Positions 50,213-60,494 of a stretch of DNA of 64,000 nucleotides are shown one piece after another; within the stretch, counting starts at the first letter, position 1, and every line of letters starts with the position of its first letter. The notes under the pieces are model-generated. The model was not told where the DNA came from. It worked only from the letters and a program-made list of their open reading frames with translations, and ran no database searches. A program made the translations under genes and the position numbers. Source of the DNA: Bacteroidia bacterium (GTDB taxonomy: Bacteria > Bacteroidota > Bacteroidia > CAIKAF01); assembly GCA_030427255.1 (NCBI GenBank), contig JAUHWY010000006.1, positions 83,848 through 147,847 of the forward strand, given 5' to 3'.

Positions 50213-53200
50213 TTAGCGCAAGAGGTACATTTTACCAAAGCCATTCTTAAAGAAGCGGTCTGCACCCGAGGCTCTTCGCTCCAAATCCTCTCCTTGGGTC
50301 TTTGCCACCACTTGGTAAATATAGGTTCCAGTGGCCAAGGGATCTCCAAATTCATCCCTTCCATCCCAGGCATACTGAGTAATGTTTCTTCCAATATGCA
50401 AAGGCCCCAACTCATCCATGGTAATTTCGCGAACTACCACTCCCGATACGGTCATGATTCGAATGGTCAGCTCATCGGGAACCTCGGTTCCCGTTAAGGT
50501 AAATACAAAACGTGTGCTGGTGCTAAAGGGGTTCGGATAGTTCATTACCTCAGTAATGGTAGATTGATGCACCACTTCAAAACGTACTCGATAGTCGTAG
50601 TTTCCATCGCCTGTTCCCGAAATATTTCCGGAGCGGTCTCTTGCCCTTACCAACAGCTCATACATGCCATCCGTCTGCTCCAAATCCGGTCGAAACTCCA
50701 ATCTAGCTTCATTGTCTTGAGCAGTTGCCGGGAAAAAAGTAACGGCGGGATCGCCCATAGGAATCAATACCGGTTGGCTTGCTCCCGGTCGTCGTAAATA
50801 AAGTTCGAAGTCGGCGGTATCATTTAGAGGGAGCAAGGGGTTCTCGTCGCTAAGGCTAATTTGAATAAGCGGATTTGCCGAAACCAAATCACCATCCATA
50901 ATGCGAATGCCATCAAAGGTTACGTCCAGCAATGGATTGGTACGGTCTCTCCCCACAAAAAATGGCCGCACCGCATTATTGTTCGATAAGGTCTGCTCCA
51001 AAAAACTACCGTTGGTTTGAGCCGGATTTCCTTCTAGGAAATAGGTGTTTTGCCCGCCATTCGCTAAAGTTGGAAAGCGCAAAGTGTCGAATAGAAGGTC
51101 TCCCGGCTGTGAAGCTGGCAAAAAGCGCTGCAATTGCTGCGATTGCCCGGACAAATTAGTTATCTGGTGCTGCACCAAAAAGCTATCCGCCGCTAAAAAG
51201 CCAATGTTTTGAAAAGGCACCACTACCTCCAAGGTATCGCCGCGTTGCAAACTGTCCTGAGCAAAACTAAAGCCTCTATTGGGCGCAAATGCCATTTCCG
51301 GAACCCCATCAAACAGCACATGCCATTGGTTCAATTGTCCGGGAGTTAAATTTTGGTCGTCACGGGTAAAATATTGCAAACGCAAATAGGGGTAAATTAA
51401 TGCACTTACCGAATCGCTGAGGTTATTTATGATTTGGGTTCCGGGGGTGAGGTTGTCCATTAGTAAATCTTCCCCTCCATTGGCACGGACGCCAAACACA
51501 CGCAAATAGGTTAAGTCGGTCAGCGGGTTTGTTTCTTCCGGATTACTTTGCCAGGTAAGCGAACGCCATTCCGAAGCCGGACCAATCAAAGAGGTACTCA
51601 AATTGCCATAGACCCAATCGGTACTCAAGTCAACCGACAAATTTATGGTGCCGCACTGCTGGGTACCCACCACTTCTTGTGCGCTGGTTAAGTCGCCTTT
51701 GCGCGCAAAGAAAATATAAGGCCGTGCCCAAGAGCTATCGACCAATGTCCGAAGGGTATCGGCTCCCAAAGACTCAAATGCAGTAACCAAGCTCGAAGGA
51801 AAAGCGGTTGGACTAAACGGCCCTTGGATAAATGTGTAGGCTAATATATAATGATCGTTGGGTACCGAATACAACAGGTTCTCCAAACCTATTTGCTGCA
51901 CAGGGCTATTCAACCAATAAATAAAGTACTTCTCAGGTCTGGCACGGCAAGATCCGTTGTCGTTTATGTTTCCAAACACATTGCCGGTGTTTTGGTTTCC
52001 AAACCTCGATTCCCATGGCTCCAAAGTAATGGGATCAATAATGGCTATGTGAATGGCGGGCTGTGCGGTACACCCATCACGCTCCATAACGGCTCCGTCA
52101 ATATCGTAATAGGTATCCCGGTATTGACTGGGGGTTGGACAGGTAATGCTCTTGCAGTTAAGCTTCTTAAACACCGGCACAAAGTCAAAAGCCGTTCCGG
52201 ATGCGTCAGGAGCCATATACAAGGCACTGTTTTCGCTCAGCTGCGAAAAGCGCGCTTGTCCCCAACCAAAGCGGTTATTGATGTACTGAAAACTGCTGTT
52301 TCTCCATTTGTAATAGATGCCCGTGCCGGCGCTATCGACTCCGGCACGCCAAAAGAAAACGGTAGAGTCCGCTGCCTGCAAACTAGGTGTCCAAGAGTAA
52401 ACACCGCCAAGACCAACAAAGGTGGTATCCCTTAACAATGGGCTATTAAAGGAGGGCGTAGTATCCAGCTCAATTCTATACCCTCGTTGGGGGGCAAAAG
52501 GGTCTCCGGTTTGTACCGAAATACGCAAGGGCAAATTGGGAACTACCGCATAGCGCGGTGGAAATACAGGCAAAATATCTGCCGACGAAATGGTCCGACT
52601 CAGACTAATGCTATTGTTGGACTTCGTAGTTTCTGTTATAAGGTTGGATGGATCCACCGTTACGGTAAATTGATGCAAACCTGGAATGATTTGCGGGTTT
52701 AGTGGCAACCATAACCTGGCCGTATCCGAAAAACCAACCGGTGGCATCAACACCGACACCGATGTATCTCCATTCAACATGCCCAAACGGTTCCAACGCA
52801 CCGACACCAGCACTGAGTCGTAGGGCATACGGCCCTGGTTTTGTACAGCAACTACTACTTGAAAACTATCCAAATCTGTAGTTAAATCCGTTGGTTCAAA
52901 GCGAATTCCCGGAGAAGTAATGAACAAATCCGGATTCTTTGGCACCCGCAAACTGTAGCCCGGGTCGCCATGCAGCTGAAAGCCTTGCGCAGTAAAACGC
53001 ACAAGAATATTGGTGGCCGGTTGGGTATTCCTATTGATGGCTTCCAACATGGCATCTCCAAAGGGCAAACCAAACCGATCTCTACAAAAGTTCCGGTATA
53101 ATGTGTCTGCATACACACTCATCAAACTCGAAATACCAGGGGCTCCATAGGCCAAAAAGCCCAAAGCTGCTTTATTCGGAGTTAATACAAAATCTTCACT

Positions 53201-55240
53201 CACCAAACGCTGCGGTGTAAAAATATCGCCTGTAAAGCAGGAGTTGGCAATGAGCATAAAATACCGCCCCTGATTGGTATAGTTCTCAATCTGGTCAATG
53301 TTCTGGTCAAAGCCTTGTCCTGAACCATGACCAAAAATGGTGATGACCGAAACGCCTTCGTTATTGATTAGGTTCTGAATCGAATCGCCCTGCGATATTT
53401 GTATTGGAGCTGAAGTGTTTTTGAACAAACTTACCACCTGACCTCCCATCAGGCTATCCTCGGCATGACGCTTAAAATTATTTAGATAGCCTGCCAAGGC
53501 CAATTGCTCGGCAGCCGAGTTGCCCCCTCCCAAATGCAAAAAACGTTTTCGCCACATGCCTTGATTTCCTGATGCATGGGCCTGCATTTTTGCCAAATAA
53601 TCAAGCACTTGCTGATTGGTCTCTGCGGCTAAGCGCCCTGTAGCAATGTGCTGCTTGCCATCGCCCAACAAGTTCCAAGCATACAAATTATCCGAAGCCG
53701 GTTCCCCCATAGGCGGCACCAAAGAACGCTGAGCCAAAGCTTGATTGTTTCTGGTGCTGGTATACTTTATCCCCTTGCCCATAAAAAAGGCATAACGAGG
53801 CTTTAAATCCCACTCCTGATAGGCCAAGCGCAAAAAACGTCGTATAGCTTCCGGATGCTTGGCAACTCCCTGACCAAACTGGTCGGAAAGCTCTTGGACC
53901 TCTACCACCATAGGGCTAAACCCGGTAAGCTTTCTAAAATTTGCATACTGCTGCGCTCCGGTGCGCAACCAAGCATTGGTTATGATTAAATAATCTGCAT
54001 TCTTTCGGCTTCTCTCAAAATCCTGAAACCTCCCATTATTGCCCGCAGGTTTTAACTGAACTATGTTGGTTATAGCGCTCTCAGCCGACACATAGAGGTC
54101 AATTTCTTGGGAGTTGCCCGGAACAACTGCCCTATAATTCCCCGAAGTCCAAGCCTGTACAGGAATTCTGCGCCGCCTGCTTATATCGTACAAGCGCACA
54201 TTGCCTCCCTGAGGGTTAAAATCACGAATGAGCAAGCTGCGCTTTAAGCCACTTTGTGGCGGCAATGAAAAATAAACCTTGCTTCTACCTCCAAATCGTG
54301 TTTGCAATGGCAATTTCAAACTCCATTCCGTAATGCCGTTTCGAGTTAAGCCCGACAAACTGGTATTGCACCTAAAAGTAAAGGGGGAGCTGCCTCCCGA
54401 AAACTGAGCAAAGGACAAACTGCGGGTATATATCTCTTGCCGATACCCATCCAAGGTGCGACTTTCCAATACATTACCCCCGGCGTCCAGTAGCTCATGA
54501 GCATGATCGGGCTGACCAATCGTGGGATTGCTGGCCGTAACTGTCCTCAACTCCAATTCGGCATTCGCATTATGCAGTATGGCCTGAAAGCCATTCAAGG
54601 GGCCGCTGTTCCAAGCCGGTGCAAAATTCAAGTTGCCGGTGGTCAGGGAAGCAAATCCCTCTCCTGCATCCATAATGGGATTCAAAGTACCTCCGGAATA
54701 AACAACACCGGTGTAATAGGTATTCTGAGCAATTCCCGGCACTTGACGTATGGTTTCGGTGCGGTGACTTACAGGACTGTACGCAAAAGCATTGGTATCA
54801 ACCTCGTTAATATACCGCAAGCCGTTGCTATTGGACCAAGTCAAAAAATAGTATAAGGTATCCGTAAACAAGCTCCGCCCCGGATGGGCTTGCTCCCCAG
54901 ATTGTTCGTAAAGCTCCCTATCCAAAAAACCGTCGTTGCCAAAAGCGACAAATTCAATAAACTCATTGGGCGCAAGCTGCCCATCACCCTCTCCGGGAAT
55001 AAACAAAGGCAACTCCTCGCCTTTACCATAAATTCGAATGGTCCGCGGGTCAATGGATGCTATAGGAATTCCCGCATTTTGGAGGGTTTGACCACTGATT
55101 CGGTATACCCCATCTTGAACTATGGGAAACTTATAATAGGTTTGGCTGTAATCAATCCAATCATTTCCGTATTGGGCCATTCCCATTAAAGGGAAACCCA
55201 AACAAAAGAACCACAGAAAAATACCTTTCATACCACTCAT
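50213..55240 (-). CDS. Very large C25 (gingipain/PorU-like) cysteine peptidase with FlgD-like C-terminus
   Basis: His region VITIFGHGSGQGFDQ and Cys region YFMLIANSCFTGDIF; C-terminal MNYPNPFSTSTRFVFTLTG...AWDGRDEFGDPLATGTYIYQV. Followed by a PorV-like gene. Confidence 0.88.
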   Translation of the reverse strand: MSGMKGIFLWFFCLGFPLMGMAQYGNDWIDYSQTYYKFPIVQDGVYRISGQTLQNAGIPIASIDPRTIRIYGKGEELPLFIPGEGDGQLAPNEFIEFVAFGNDGFLDRELYEQSGEQAHPGRSLFTDTLYYFLTWSNSNGLRYINEVDTNAFAYSPVSHRTETIRQVPGIAQNTYYTGVVYSGGTLNPIMDAGEGFASLTTGNLNFAPAWNSGPLNGFQAILHNANAELELRTVTASNPTIGQPDHAHELLDAGGNVLESRTLDGYRQEIYTRSLSFAQFSGGSSPFTFRCNTSLSGLTRNGITEWSLKLPLQTRFGGRSKVYFSLPPQSGLKRSLLIRDFNPQGGNVRLYDISRRRRIPVQAWTSGNYRAVVPGNSQEIDLYVSAESAITNIVQLKPAGNNGRFQDFERSRKNADYLIITNAWLRTGAQQYANFRKLTGFSPMVVEVQELSDQFGQGVAKHPEAIRRFLRLAYQEWDLKPRYAFFMGKGIKYTSTRNNQALAQRSLVPPMGEPASDNLYAWNLLGDGKQHIATGRLAAETNQQVLDYLAKMQAHASGNQGMWRKRFLHLGGGNSAAEQLALAGYLNNFKRHAEDSLMGGQVVSLFKNTSAPIQISQGDSIQNLINNEGVSVITIFGHGSGQGFDQNIDQIENYTNQGRYFMLIANSCFTGDIFTPQRLVSEDFVLTPNKAALGFLAYGAPGISSLMSVYADTLYRNFCRDRFGLPFGDAMLEAINRNTQPATNILVRFTAQGFQLHGDPGYSLRVPKNPDLFITSPGIRFEPTDLTTDLDSFQVVVAVQNQGRMPYDSVLVSVRWNRLGMLNGDTSVSVLMPPVGFSDTARLWLPLNPQIIPGLHQFTVTVDPSNLITETTKSNNSISLSRTISSADILPVFPPRYAVVPNLPLRISVQTGDPFAPQRGYRIELDTTPSFNSPLLRDTTFVGLGGVYSWTPSLQAADSTVFFWRAGVDSAGTGIYYKWRNSSFQYINNRFGWGQARFSQLSENSALYMAPDASGTAFDFVPVFKKLNCKSITCPTPSQYRDTYYDIDGAVMERDGCTAQPAIHIAIIDPITLEPWESRFGNQNTGNVFGNINDNGSCRARPEKYFIYWLNSPVQQIGLENLLYSVPNDHYILAYTFIQGPFSPTAFPSSLVTAFESLGADTLRTLVDSSWARPYIFFARKGDLTSAQEVVGTQQCGTINLSVDLSTDWVYGNLSTSLIGPASEWRSLTWQSNPEETNPLTDLTYLRVFGVRANGGEDLLMDNLTPGTQIINNLSDSVSALIYPYLRLQYFTRDDQNLTPGQLNQWHVLFDGVPEMAFAPNRGFSFAQDSLQRGDTLEVVVPFQNIGFLAADSFLVQHQITNLSGQSQQLQRFLPASQPGDLLFDTLRFPTLANGGQNTYFLEGNPAQTNGSFLEQTLSNNNAVRPFFVGRDRTNPLLDVTFDGIRIMDGDLVSANPLIQISLSDENPLLPLNDTADFELYLRRPGASQPVLIPMGDPAVTFFPATAQDNEARLEFRPDLEQTDGMYELLVRARDRSGNISGTGDGNYDYRVRFEVVHQSTITEVMNYPNPFSTSTRFVFTLTGTEVPDELTIRIMTVSGVVVREITMDELGPLHIGRNITQYAWDGRDEFGDPLATGTYIYQVVAKTQGEDLERRASGADRFFKNGFGKMYLLR

Positions 55241-56364
55241 GGCCTTAGATTGCTTTCGGTGGATTCATCTGCACCCTTTTTCCCGGCTTTATGGAAATCC
55301 AACCGCAAGCTAAACACATGCGACAAGCCCATAAAGCTGTTGCCAAAATTGGCTAAGGCATAATCCACCGTAAATGCTTTTATTCGAAACCCAATGCCCG
55401 CCGTTGGCAATAGGGTCAGTGACTTTCCATCATAGCCCCCACCGGCAGTTACCTCCTTTAAATACTGAAACCGTCCAACACCGCCGCGCAAAAACAGCAT
55501 GTCTTTGTAGCCAAACTCAAAGCCAAAGGACGGATCTATACTCAGAGCATCGGTGCCTATCAACACATTTCGTCGACCGTCCGTAGTCATTACCATTTGC
55601 AATTCAGGTTGAACACTCAAATTCCAAGGCAAGTCAAAACGACGAGCACCGGCCAACATAAGCCTGGGCACTGCAATTTCCGTAGAACTCGATATAACCT
55701 CATTCCCTGTTTGAGCAAAAATCACCCGAAAGGTTTCGGTATTGTATGAAAACTGAGTTATGGTTGAGGAGGCATCCCTAAACATGGCCCCAAACTTCCA
55801 CTTATTGCGCACATAACGCGCCGACAAGTCTATTCCAAATCCCCAACCCTGACCAAATTCACCTATATGGCGGTAAATTACTTTTGCATTGCCCCCAACA
55901 CTCAAACCTTTTAACTTATCAATTCTGCGGGCATAGGACAGCATAAAGGCATAATCCGCCGCTGAAAAACTTTGTACCCGATCGTAATCTACATTGCCAT
56001 TAGCGTCTAGGAGCTCCAAGGTATTGGGAATATCGTCTACTCCGCTTCGAATAAAAGTAAAAGCACCGGCATCCTTTTCACTAAACTTCACCGCAACCGT
56101 TCCATAATCGAACTTTACAATGCCGGCAAAATGCTCGTTGTGCATCAAGCCCACTTGAATGTCGCGCCGCATGTCGGTAAGCCCTGCCGGATTCCAAAAG
56201 GCAGCCGTGGCATCGTCGGCAGAAGCCACTGTTGCCTGAGAGAGCGCAATTCCTCGAGCGCCTACTCCTATATCTAAAAATGCGTTGGCGTACTTGTTTA
56301 CTTGGGCTTGAGCGCTTCCAACTCCGGCAAACAACACCAGCCATGCAGCAATTAATCTACTCAC
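55237..56364 (-). CDS. PorV/PorQ-family outer membrane protein
   Basis: VNKYANAFLDIGVGARGIALSQATVASADDATAAFWNPAGLTDMRRD; ATGA-type overlap with the C25 peptidase gene. Confidence 0.88.
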   Translation of the reverse strand: MSRLIAAWLVLFAGVGSAQAQVNKYANAFLDIGVGARGIALSQATVASADDATAAFWNPAGLTDMRRDIQVGLMHNEHFAGIVKFDYGTVAVKFSEKDAGAFTFIRSGVDDIPNTLELLDANGNVDYDRVQSFSAADYAFMLSYARRIDKLKGLSVGGNAKVIYRHIGEFGQGWGFGIDLSARYVRNKWKFGAMFRDASSTITQFSYNTETFRVIFAQTGNEVISSSTEIAVPRLMLAGARRFDLPWNLSVQPELQMVMTTDGRRNVLIGTDALSIDPSFGFEFGYKDMLFLRGGVGRFQYLKEVTAGGGYDGKSLTLLPTAGIGFRIKAFTVDYALANFGNSFMGLSHVFSLRLDFHKAGKKGADESTESNLRP

Positions 56365-56439
56365 CGTCTAGTGTATTGGTACAAATTAAGCGTAACTTTT
56401 CGTGGAATCAAAAATAGCCCGAACTTTGAGCGGTTTTCA

Positions 56440-57138
56440 ATGTTTAATCGACCATTGCCTTTGAGGATTCGAACTGCCATACCCAATGCACTTACCCTTG
56501 GCAATCTCGCTTGCGGGGTTTTAGCCCTGTGGCTTTTTGCCCGCGACCACACCCAAACGGGTATGGTATTGATTCTAATAGCCGGACTTTTAGATGTATT
56601 CGACGGCGCAGTAGCCCGTTGGCTTAAGGCACAATCTCCCGTAGGTAAAGACTTGGACTCCCTTGCCGACCTGGTTAGTTTTGGAGTGGCTCCAGCCACC
56701 TTAATGGCCTTCTCTATGCCAAGTCCTCCCAATGCCTGGCAGCTTTTTCTCCTCTTGCTTTTGCCCATGTCTTCGGCCCTACGCTTGGCTCGCTTCAACC
56801 ACGACACCCGACAAACAAACGTTTTTATTGGAGTTCCTACCCCATTCAATGCGCTCTACCTTTTGCTCGTAGTTTGGTCTGAGCCATTTTGGCTCCTACC
56901 CCCACTTAACGCCGATTGGTGCTACCCCCTACTTGCGCTCCTAGCCGCTTTTTGGCTCCATGCGCCCATTCGACTGTTCTCCTTTAAGTCCCTATCTAAG
57001 TCTCCAAAGGCCATGCGCTGGCGCATTAGTTTTTTGGTATTGGTTTCCCTACTATGCTTTAGCTTAGGTTGGCTGGGTGCATTAGCCATACTTCCGGCAT
57101 ACCTGCTGTTTTCCATGATTGAAAACCGTTGGCCTTAG
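56440..57138 (+). CDS. pssA: CDP-diacylglycerol--serine O-phosphatidyltransferase
   Basis: PNALTLGNLACGVLAL; DVFDGAVARWLKAQSPVGKDLDSLADLVSFGVAPA (CDP-alcohol phosphotransferase motif). Start set at MFNRPL. Confidence 0.92.
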   Translation: MFNRPLPLRIRTAIPNALTLGNLACGVLALWLFARDHTQTGMVLILIAGLLDVFDGAVARWLKAQSPVGKDLDSLADLVSFGVAPATLMAFSMPSPPNAWQLFLLLLLPMSSALRLARFNHDTRQTNVFIGVPTPFNALYLLLVVWSEPFWLLPPLNADWCYPLLALLAAFWLHAPIRLFSFKSLSKSPKAMRWRISFLVLVSLLCFSLGWLGALAILPAYLLFSMIENRWP

Positions 57139-57283
57139 CATGGCTTCGGGAGTTTTGTGGATGCCTTGCATCTCCAAGACCTAGTTCCCGGCACGAAGCC
57201 TCAAAACAAAATTGCCGCCGGAACAGCATCACATCAATAGCCTCACCGGGCTTTTTGCTACCTTTATATCCAAATTTTTGGTT

Positions 57284-57541
57284 ATGGCTTCTTTCCTTGC
57301 CCACATTACTGTTATGCCCCACGATGCCCTGCTAGACCCCCAAGGAAAAGCTGTTGAAAAAGGGCTGCACCACTTAGGTTTGGATACGCTCAACAATGTG
57401 CGTGTCGGAAAGCATATTCGCCTTCAGGTGCAAGCCGATTCCGAAGAGGAGGCAAACGCATTGGTCACCAAAGCCTGCCAAGAATTGCTCCACAATAAAG
57501 TAATGGAGCATTTTCATTTTCACTTAGAAGCCCTAAAATAA
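57284..57541 (+). CDS. purS: Phosphoribosylformylglycinamidine synthase subunit PurS
   Basis: HITVMPHDALLDPQGKAVEKGLHHLGLDTLNNVRVGKHIRLQV. Start set at MASFLAH. Confidence 0.9.
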   Translation: MASFLAHITVMPHDALLDPQGKAVEKGLHHLGLDTLNNVRVGKHIRLQVQADSEEEANALVTKACQELLHNKVMEHFHFHLEALK

Positions 57542-57575
57542 AAAACCCCGAAACAATCATGTTTCGAGGTTTGAA
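57541..57575. terminator. Convergent terminator between purS and tonB-like gene
   Basis: AAAAACCCCGAAACAATCATGTTTCGAGGTTT: stem AAACC.CGAAACA/TGTTTCG.GGTTT. Confidence 0.75.
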
Positions 57576-57594
57576 TCGCACATCTGCTAAAATT

Positions 57595-58311
57595 TTAGCG
57601 GAGGGTAAAGTTGATGGGCAACTGATACTGCACCCGAACCGGACGACCCCTCTGCTTGCCGGGCGTAAACTTCGGCAATTGAGAAATTACCCGCTTGGCC
57701 TCGGCACCACATCCGCCTCCAATATCACGCAACACTTTCACCTCGCCCACAGAACCATTCTTTTCTACTACAAAAGAAACATACACCCGACCGGTGATGC
57801 CCATATCTTTGGCAGTAGGCGGGTAACGTAAGTTCTTACCCAAAAACTTGTAGAGCTTTTCTTGAAAGCATTTGTCCGGGTCTTTGGCGTCTTCGCAACC
57901 GGCGAACCTAGGCATATCTTCTACAATTTGGAATACTTGGTCGTCTTGAACCTCCTCACCTACCGAGCCAAAGTCCCCGGTATTTTCGGAAATTTCGGTT
58001 TCCAAATCAATTTCTACATCAATTTCTACTTCCTGCTCCAACTCCACATCGTTCTCCACTATCTCTATCTGTTCCACTACCGAAGGGGGCGGCGGCTTAG
58101 GAGGAGAAGAAGGTGGCGGTGGAATGTAATTAATGATTTGTTCTTCCACCAAAAAATCATCTTCGGGGACAAAAGCCTCAATGGTCTTTTGCACGTATAC
58201 CCGCCATTCAGCGGCCATAAGCGTAAAAGACACGGCAATTACAAGCCCAATAGCACCGGCCAACAAACTGTAGCGGCGCACATCGACTTCGGGTTTTTTT
58301 CGCTGTTCCAT
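57595..58311 (-). CDS. TonB family energy transducer
   Basis: N-terminal TM, PPPPSSPPKPPPP stretch, C-terminal GITGRVYVSFVVEKNGSVGEVKVLRDIGGGCGAEAKRVISQLPKFTPGKQRGRPVRVQYQLPINFTL. Confidence 0.94.
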   Translation of the reverse strand: MEQRKKPEVDVRRYSLLAGAIGLVIAVSFTLMAAEWRVYVQKTIEAFVPEDDFLVEEQIINYIPPPPSSPPKPPPPSVVEQIEIVENDVELEQEVEIDVEIDLETEISENTGDFGSVGEEVQDDQVFQIVEDMPRFAGCEDAKDPDKCFQEKLYKFLGKNLRYPPTAKDMGITGRVYVSFVVEKNGSVGEVKVLRDIGGGCGAEAKRVISQLPKFTPGKQRGRPVRVQYQLPINFTLR

Positions 58312-58415
58312 AACTTAAATCGCTCATAAAATTAAAGAACCCAAACAAATTTGCAAGTTTTTCCTTCGAACAAAACCTGCGGTTTGTCGGCTTCTTTATA
58401 GTATACGTTTCTAAT

Positions 58416-58847
58416 TCAAAAACGTTCAATCGACCCTTTAGGCCGCCATCGGTTTCTATGGCTCATACCTAGTCTAAAGCCGTCTTTACCAAACAAAAGC
58501 ACGTAAAACACCGCGCCGGCACCAACTCCAATGGCATCCGCCAAAAAGTCCTTCCAATCGGCACTACGACTCTCAAAGGCCAGCCCCTGAAGCAATTCCA
58601 GCAAGCCTCCATAAGCCAAGCATCCAAAAAAGGCCAAAGCAAAGCTATGTCGCCTCCACCAAATAAAGCGATCTTGCTTACGCAAACCCACCGACCACTG
58701 AAAAAAAAGCAGCATAAAAAATGCTGCATGACTCAGTTTATCAAAACTTATAAATGGCGAACCCGGCATGTCCCCTCCAGGAGTTAAACACAACAAACTC
58801 ACCAATAAAGTGAGCCCCAAAGGCAGGAGGTTATGCCGCCAAAACAT
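58416..58847 (-). CDS. VanZ-like family protein
   Basis: Multi-TM; DKLSHAAFFMLLFFQWSVGL and GLLELLQGLAFESRSADWKDFLADAIGVGAGAVFYVLLF. Confidence 0.85.
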   Translation of the reverse strand: MFWRHNLLPLGLTLLVSLLCLTPGGDMPGSPFISFDKLSHAAFFMLLFFQWSVGLRKQDRFIWWRRHSFALAFFGCLAYGGLLELLQGLAFESRSADWKDFLADAIGVGAGAVFYVLLFGKDGFRLGMSHRNRWRPKGSIERF

Positions 58848-58849
58848 AA

Positions 58850-59233
58850 TTAGCCAATGTGTGCCGAGTAAGCATCAGCATCCATCAACTCCTCCAGCTC
58901 GGCGCTGTCGGTAATGCGAATCTTTATCATCCAACCCTCACCATAAGGATCACTGTTTACCGTTTCAGGGCCATCGTTCAAAGACTCGTTAAACTCCAAA
59001 ATCTCTCCGGAAATAGGCATGTACAGATCCGAAACGGTCTTCACCGCTTCCACACTGCCAAACACCTCTTCTTTGTCCATGGTCTCCCCTACGGTATCCA
59101 CTTCTACAAATACAATATCGCCAAGCTCACCCTGCGCATATGCAGTAATGCCCACGGTGGCCACATCACCCTCTACACGAACCCATTCATGGTCTTTCGA
59201 GTACTTCAAATCGGTCGGAATGCTCATATCCAA
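58850..59233 (-). CDS. gcvH: Glycine cleavage system H protein
   Basis: [75 protein letters not shown]. Confidence 0.96.
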   Translation of the reverse strand: MDMSIPTDLKYSKDHEWVRVEGDVATVGITAYAQGELGDIVFVEVDTVGETMDKEEVFGSVEAVKTVSDLYMPISGEILEFNESLNDGPETVNSDPYGEGWMIKIRITDSAELEELMDADAYSAHIG

Positions 59234-59286
59234 AAGCTTTTGTCAAACCTAACTATTTTTTACATTTCGCCCTACTCGGCGCTCTT

Positions 59287-59466
59287 TTTTTTGGCCCCTC
59301 ACTCTATATTTTTTAGGTTTTTATCCGGCCCCGGCTCCAGCCCCGAAGCCCGCCGGACTTGGCGCCCTAAGCTGCCGGCCGCGTTCCGCAAAGCTCCACA
59401 GCCCGGCAGCAGGGCGCCATAGCCCGCCAACCTCCGGGGGCGTCCGCCCGGCCGGGGGGCCATTCT
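59287..59466 (+). repeat. GC-rich palindromic intergenic element, copy G
   Basis: Arms GGCGCCCT-aa-GCTGCCGG (59361-59378) / CCGGCAGC-AGGGCGCC (59403-59418) enclose CGCGTTCCGCAAAGCTCCACAGC; ends GGCCGGGGGGCCATTC. Confidence 0.85.
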
Positions 59467-59642
59467 ATGGACATTTGCCTTCCAAATTGTTGCACGCCCG
59501 GCCCGGTGCTAGTCCAACCAAAGCCCACTTTCTCTTTTTTTCATTTTTGGCAGAACTGATCCTGCCCTAAAGCAATACTCCCCCTTTGTTAAAAAAAATA
59601 AAGACCCTACCTGCTCATCCGGCATTCCCTTAATTTCATACT

Positions 59643-60494
59643 ATGAAGTTTGTGCCCAACACAATTCAAGGCATTCGCACCCTGCACAAAAGCGCCCAAG
59701 CAGAGTGGAGGTTTTCTGCACTTCAAAAAAAGGAAGTCTGCTTTGAAGCCCAAAACCGCATTTGCTTTAAAACGGTATTAGAAGGCCAAGAAGCCTATTT
59801 TTTCCATCGAAAACATTACCGACTAAAACCGGGACAAGCCTTAATTGTGCACGAGGACCAAAGCTACCAAGCCCAAATATCCGGCAACCTGCTTACCAAA
59901 GGCATGTGCATTGACTTATCCCCGGAGCTGCTTGCCCAACCCGGAAGTGACCCCTTGGAGCAAACCCAAGGATACTTGCTGGAACCGGGTTCCGGACAGC
60001 ATCACATTTCCTTGCTTCCTTCCAACTTTTGGGGCAAGCTTGGCTTTTCAAACAATTCCCAAAGACCCACAGAAGAACACACCATGCGCTTATTGAGCCT
60101 TTTGTGGGATTTGGAAAAGGAGTGCGTAGTACAACTTAAAAAGCTGCCCATTCAAAACCCGGCCTATAAAAAAGAGGTGTTTCGTCGCCTCTGTTTGGCC
60201 AAAGAGGCCTTGCATGATTTAGAGGGCCCCACTCCGGACCTGAAAGATTTAAGTGCAATTGCTGCTATTTCTCCATGGCATTTGCACCGCCTGTTTAGGC
60301 AAACCTTTGGTTGCAGCCCCTCCGACTACCACGAAAAGCTAAAAATTCAGGAGGCATGCCGCCTGCTGCAGAAGGGTCGGCGACCTGCTCATGTAGGTTT
60401 AGAGCTGGGTTTTGCCGACCCTTCGCATTTCGGCAAGCGGTTTCGCAAACACATGGGCACTAGCCCTAAGGCCTGGCAGCTGGAGCAAGCATAA
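59643..60494 (+). CDS. AraC family transcriptional regulator
   Basis: C-terminal LKDLSAIAAISPWHLHRLFRQTFGCSPSDYHEKLKIQEACRLLQKGRRPAHVGLELGFADPSHFGKRFRKHMGTSPKAWQ. Confidence 0.92.
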   Translation: MKFVPNTIQGIRTLHKSAQAEWRFSALQKKEVCFEAQNRICFKTVLEGQEAYFFHRKHYRLKPGQALIVHEDQSYQAQISGNLLTKGMCIDLSPELLAQPGSDPLEQTQGYLLEPGSGQHHISLLPSNFWGKLGFSNNSQRPTEEHTMRLLSLLWDLEKECVVQLKKLPIQNPAYKKEVFRRLCLAKEALHDLEGPTPDLKDLSAIAAISPWHLHRLFRQTFGCSPSDYHEKLKIQEACRLLQKGRRPAHVGLELGFADPSHFGKRFRKHMGTSPKAWQLEQA

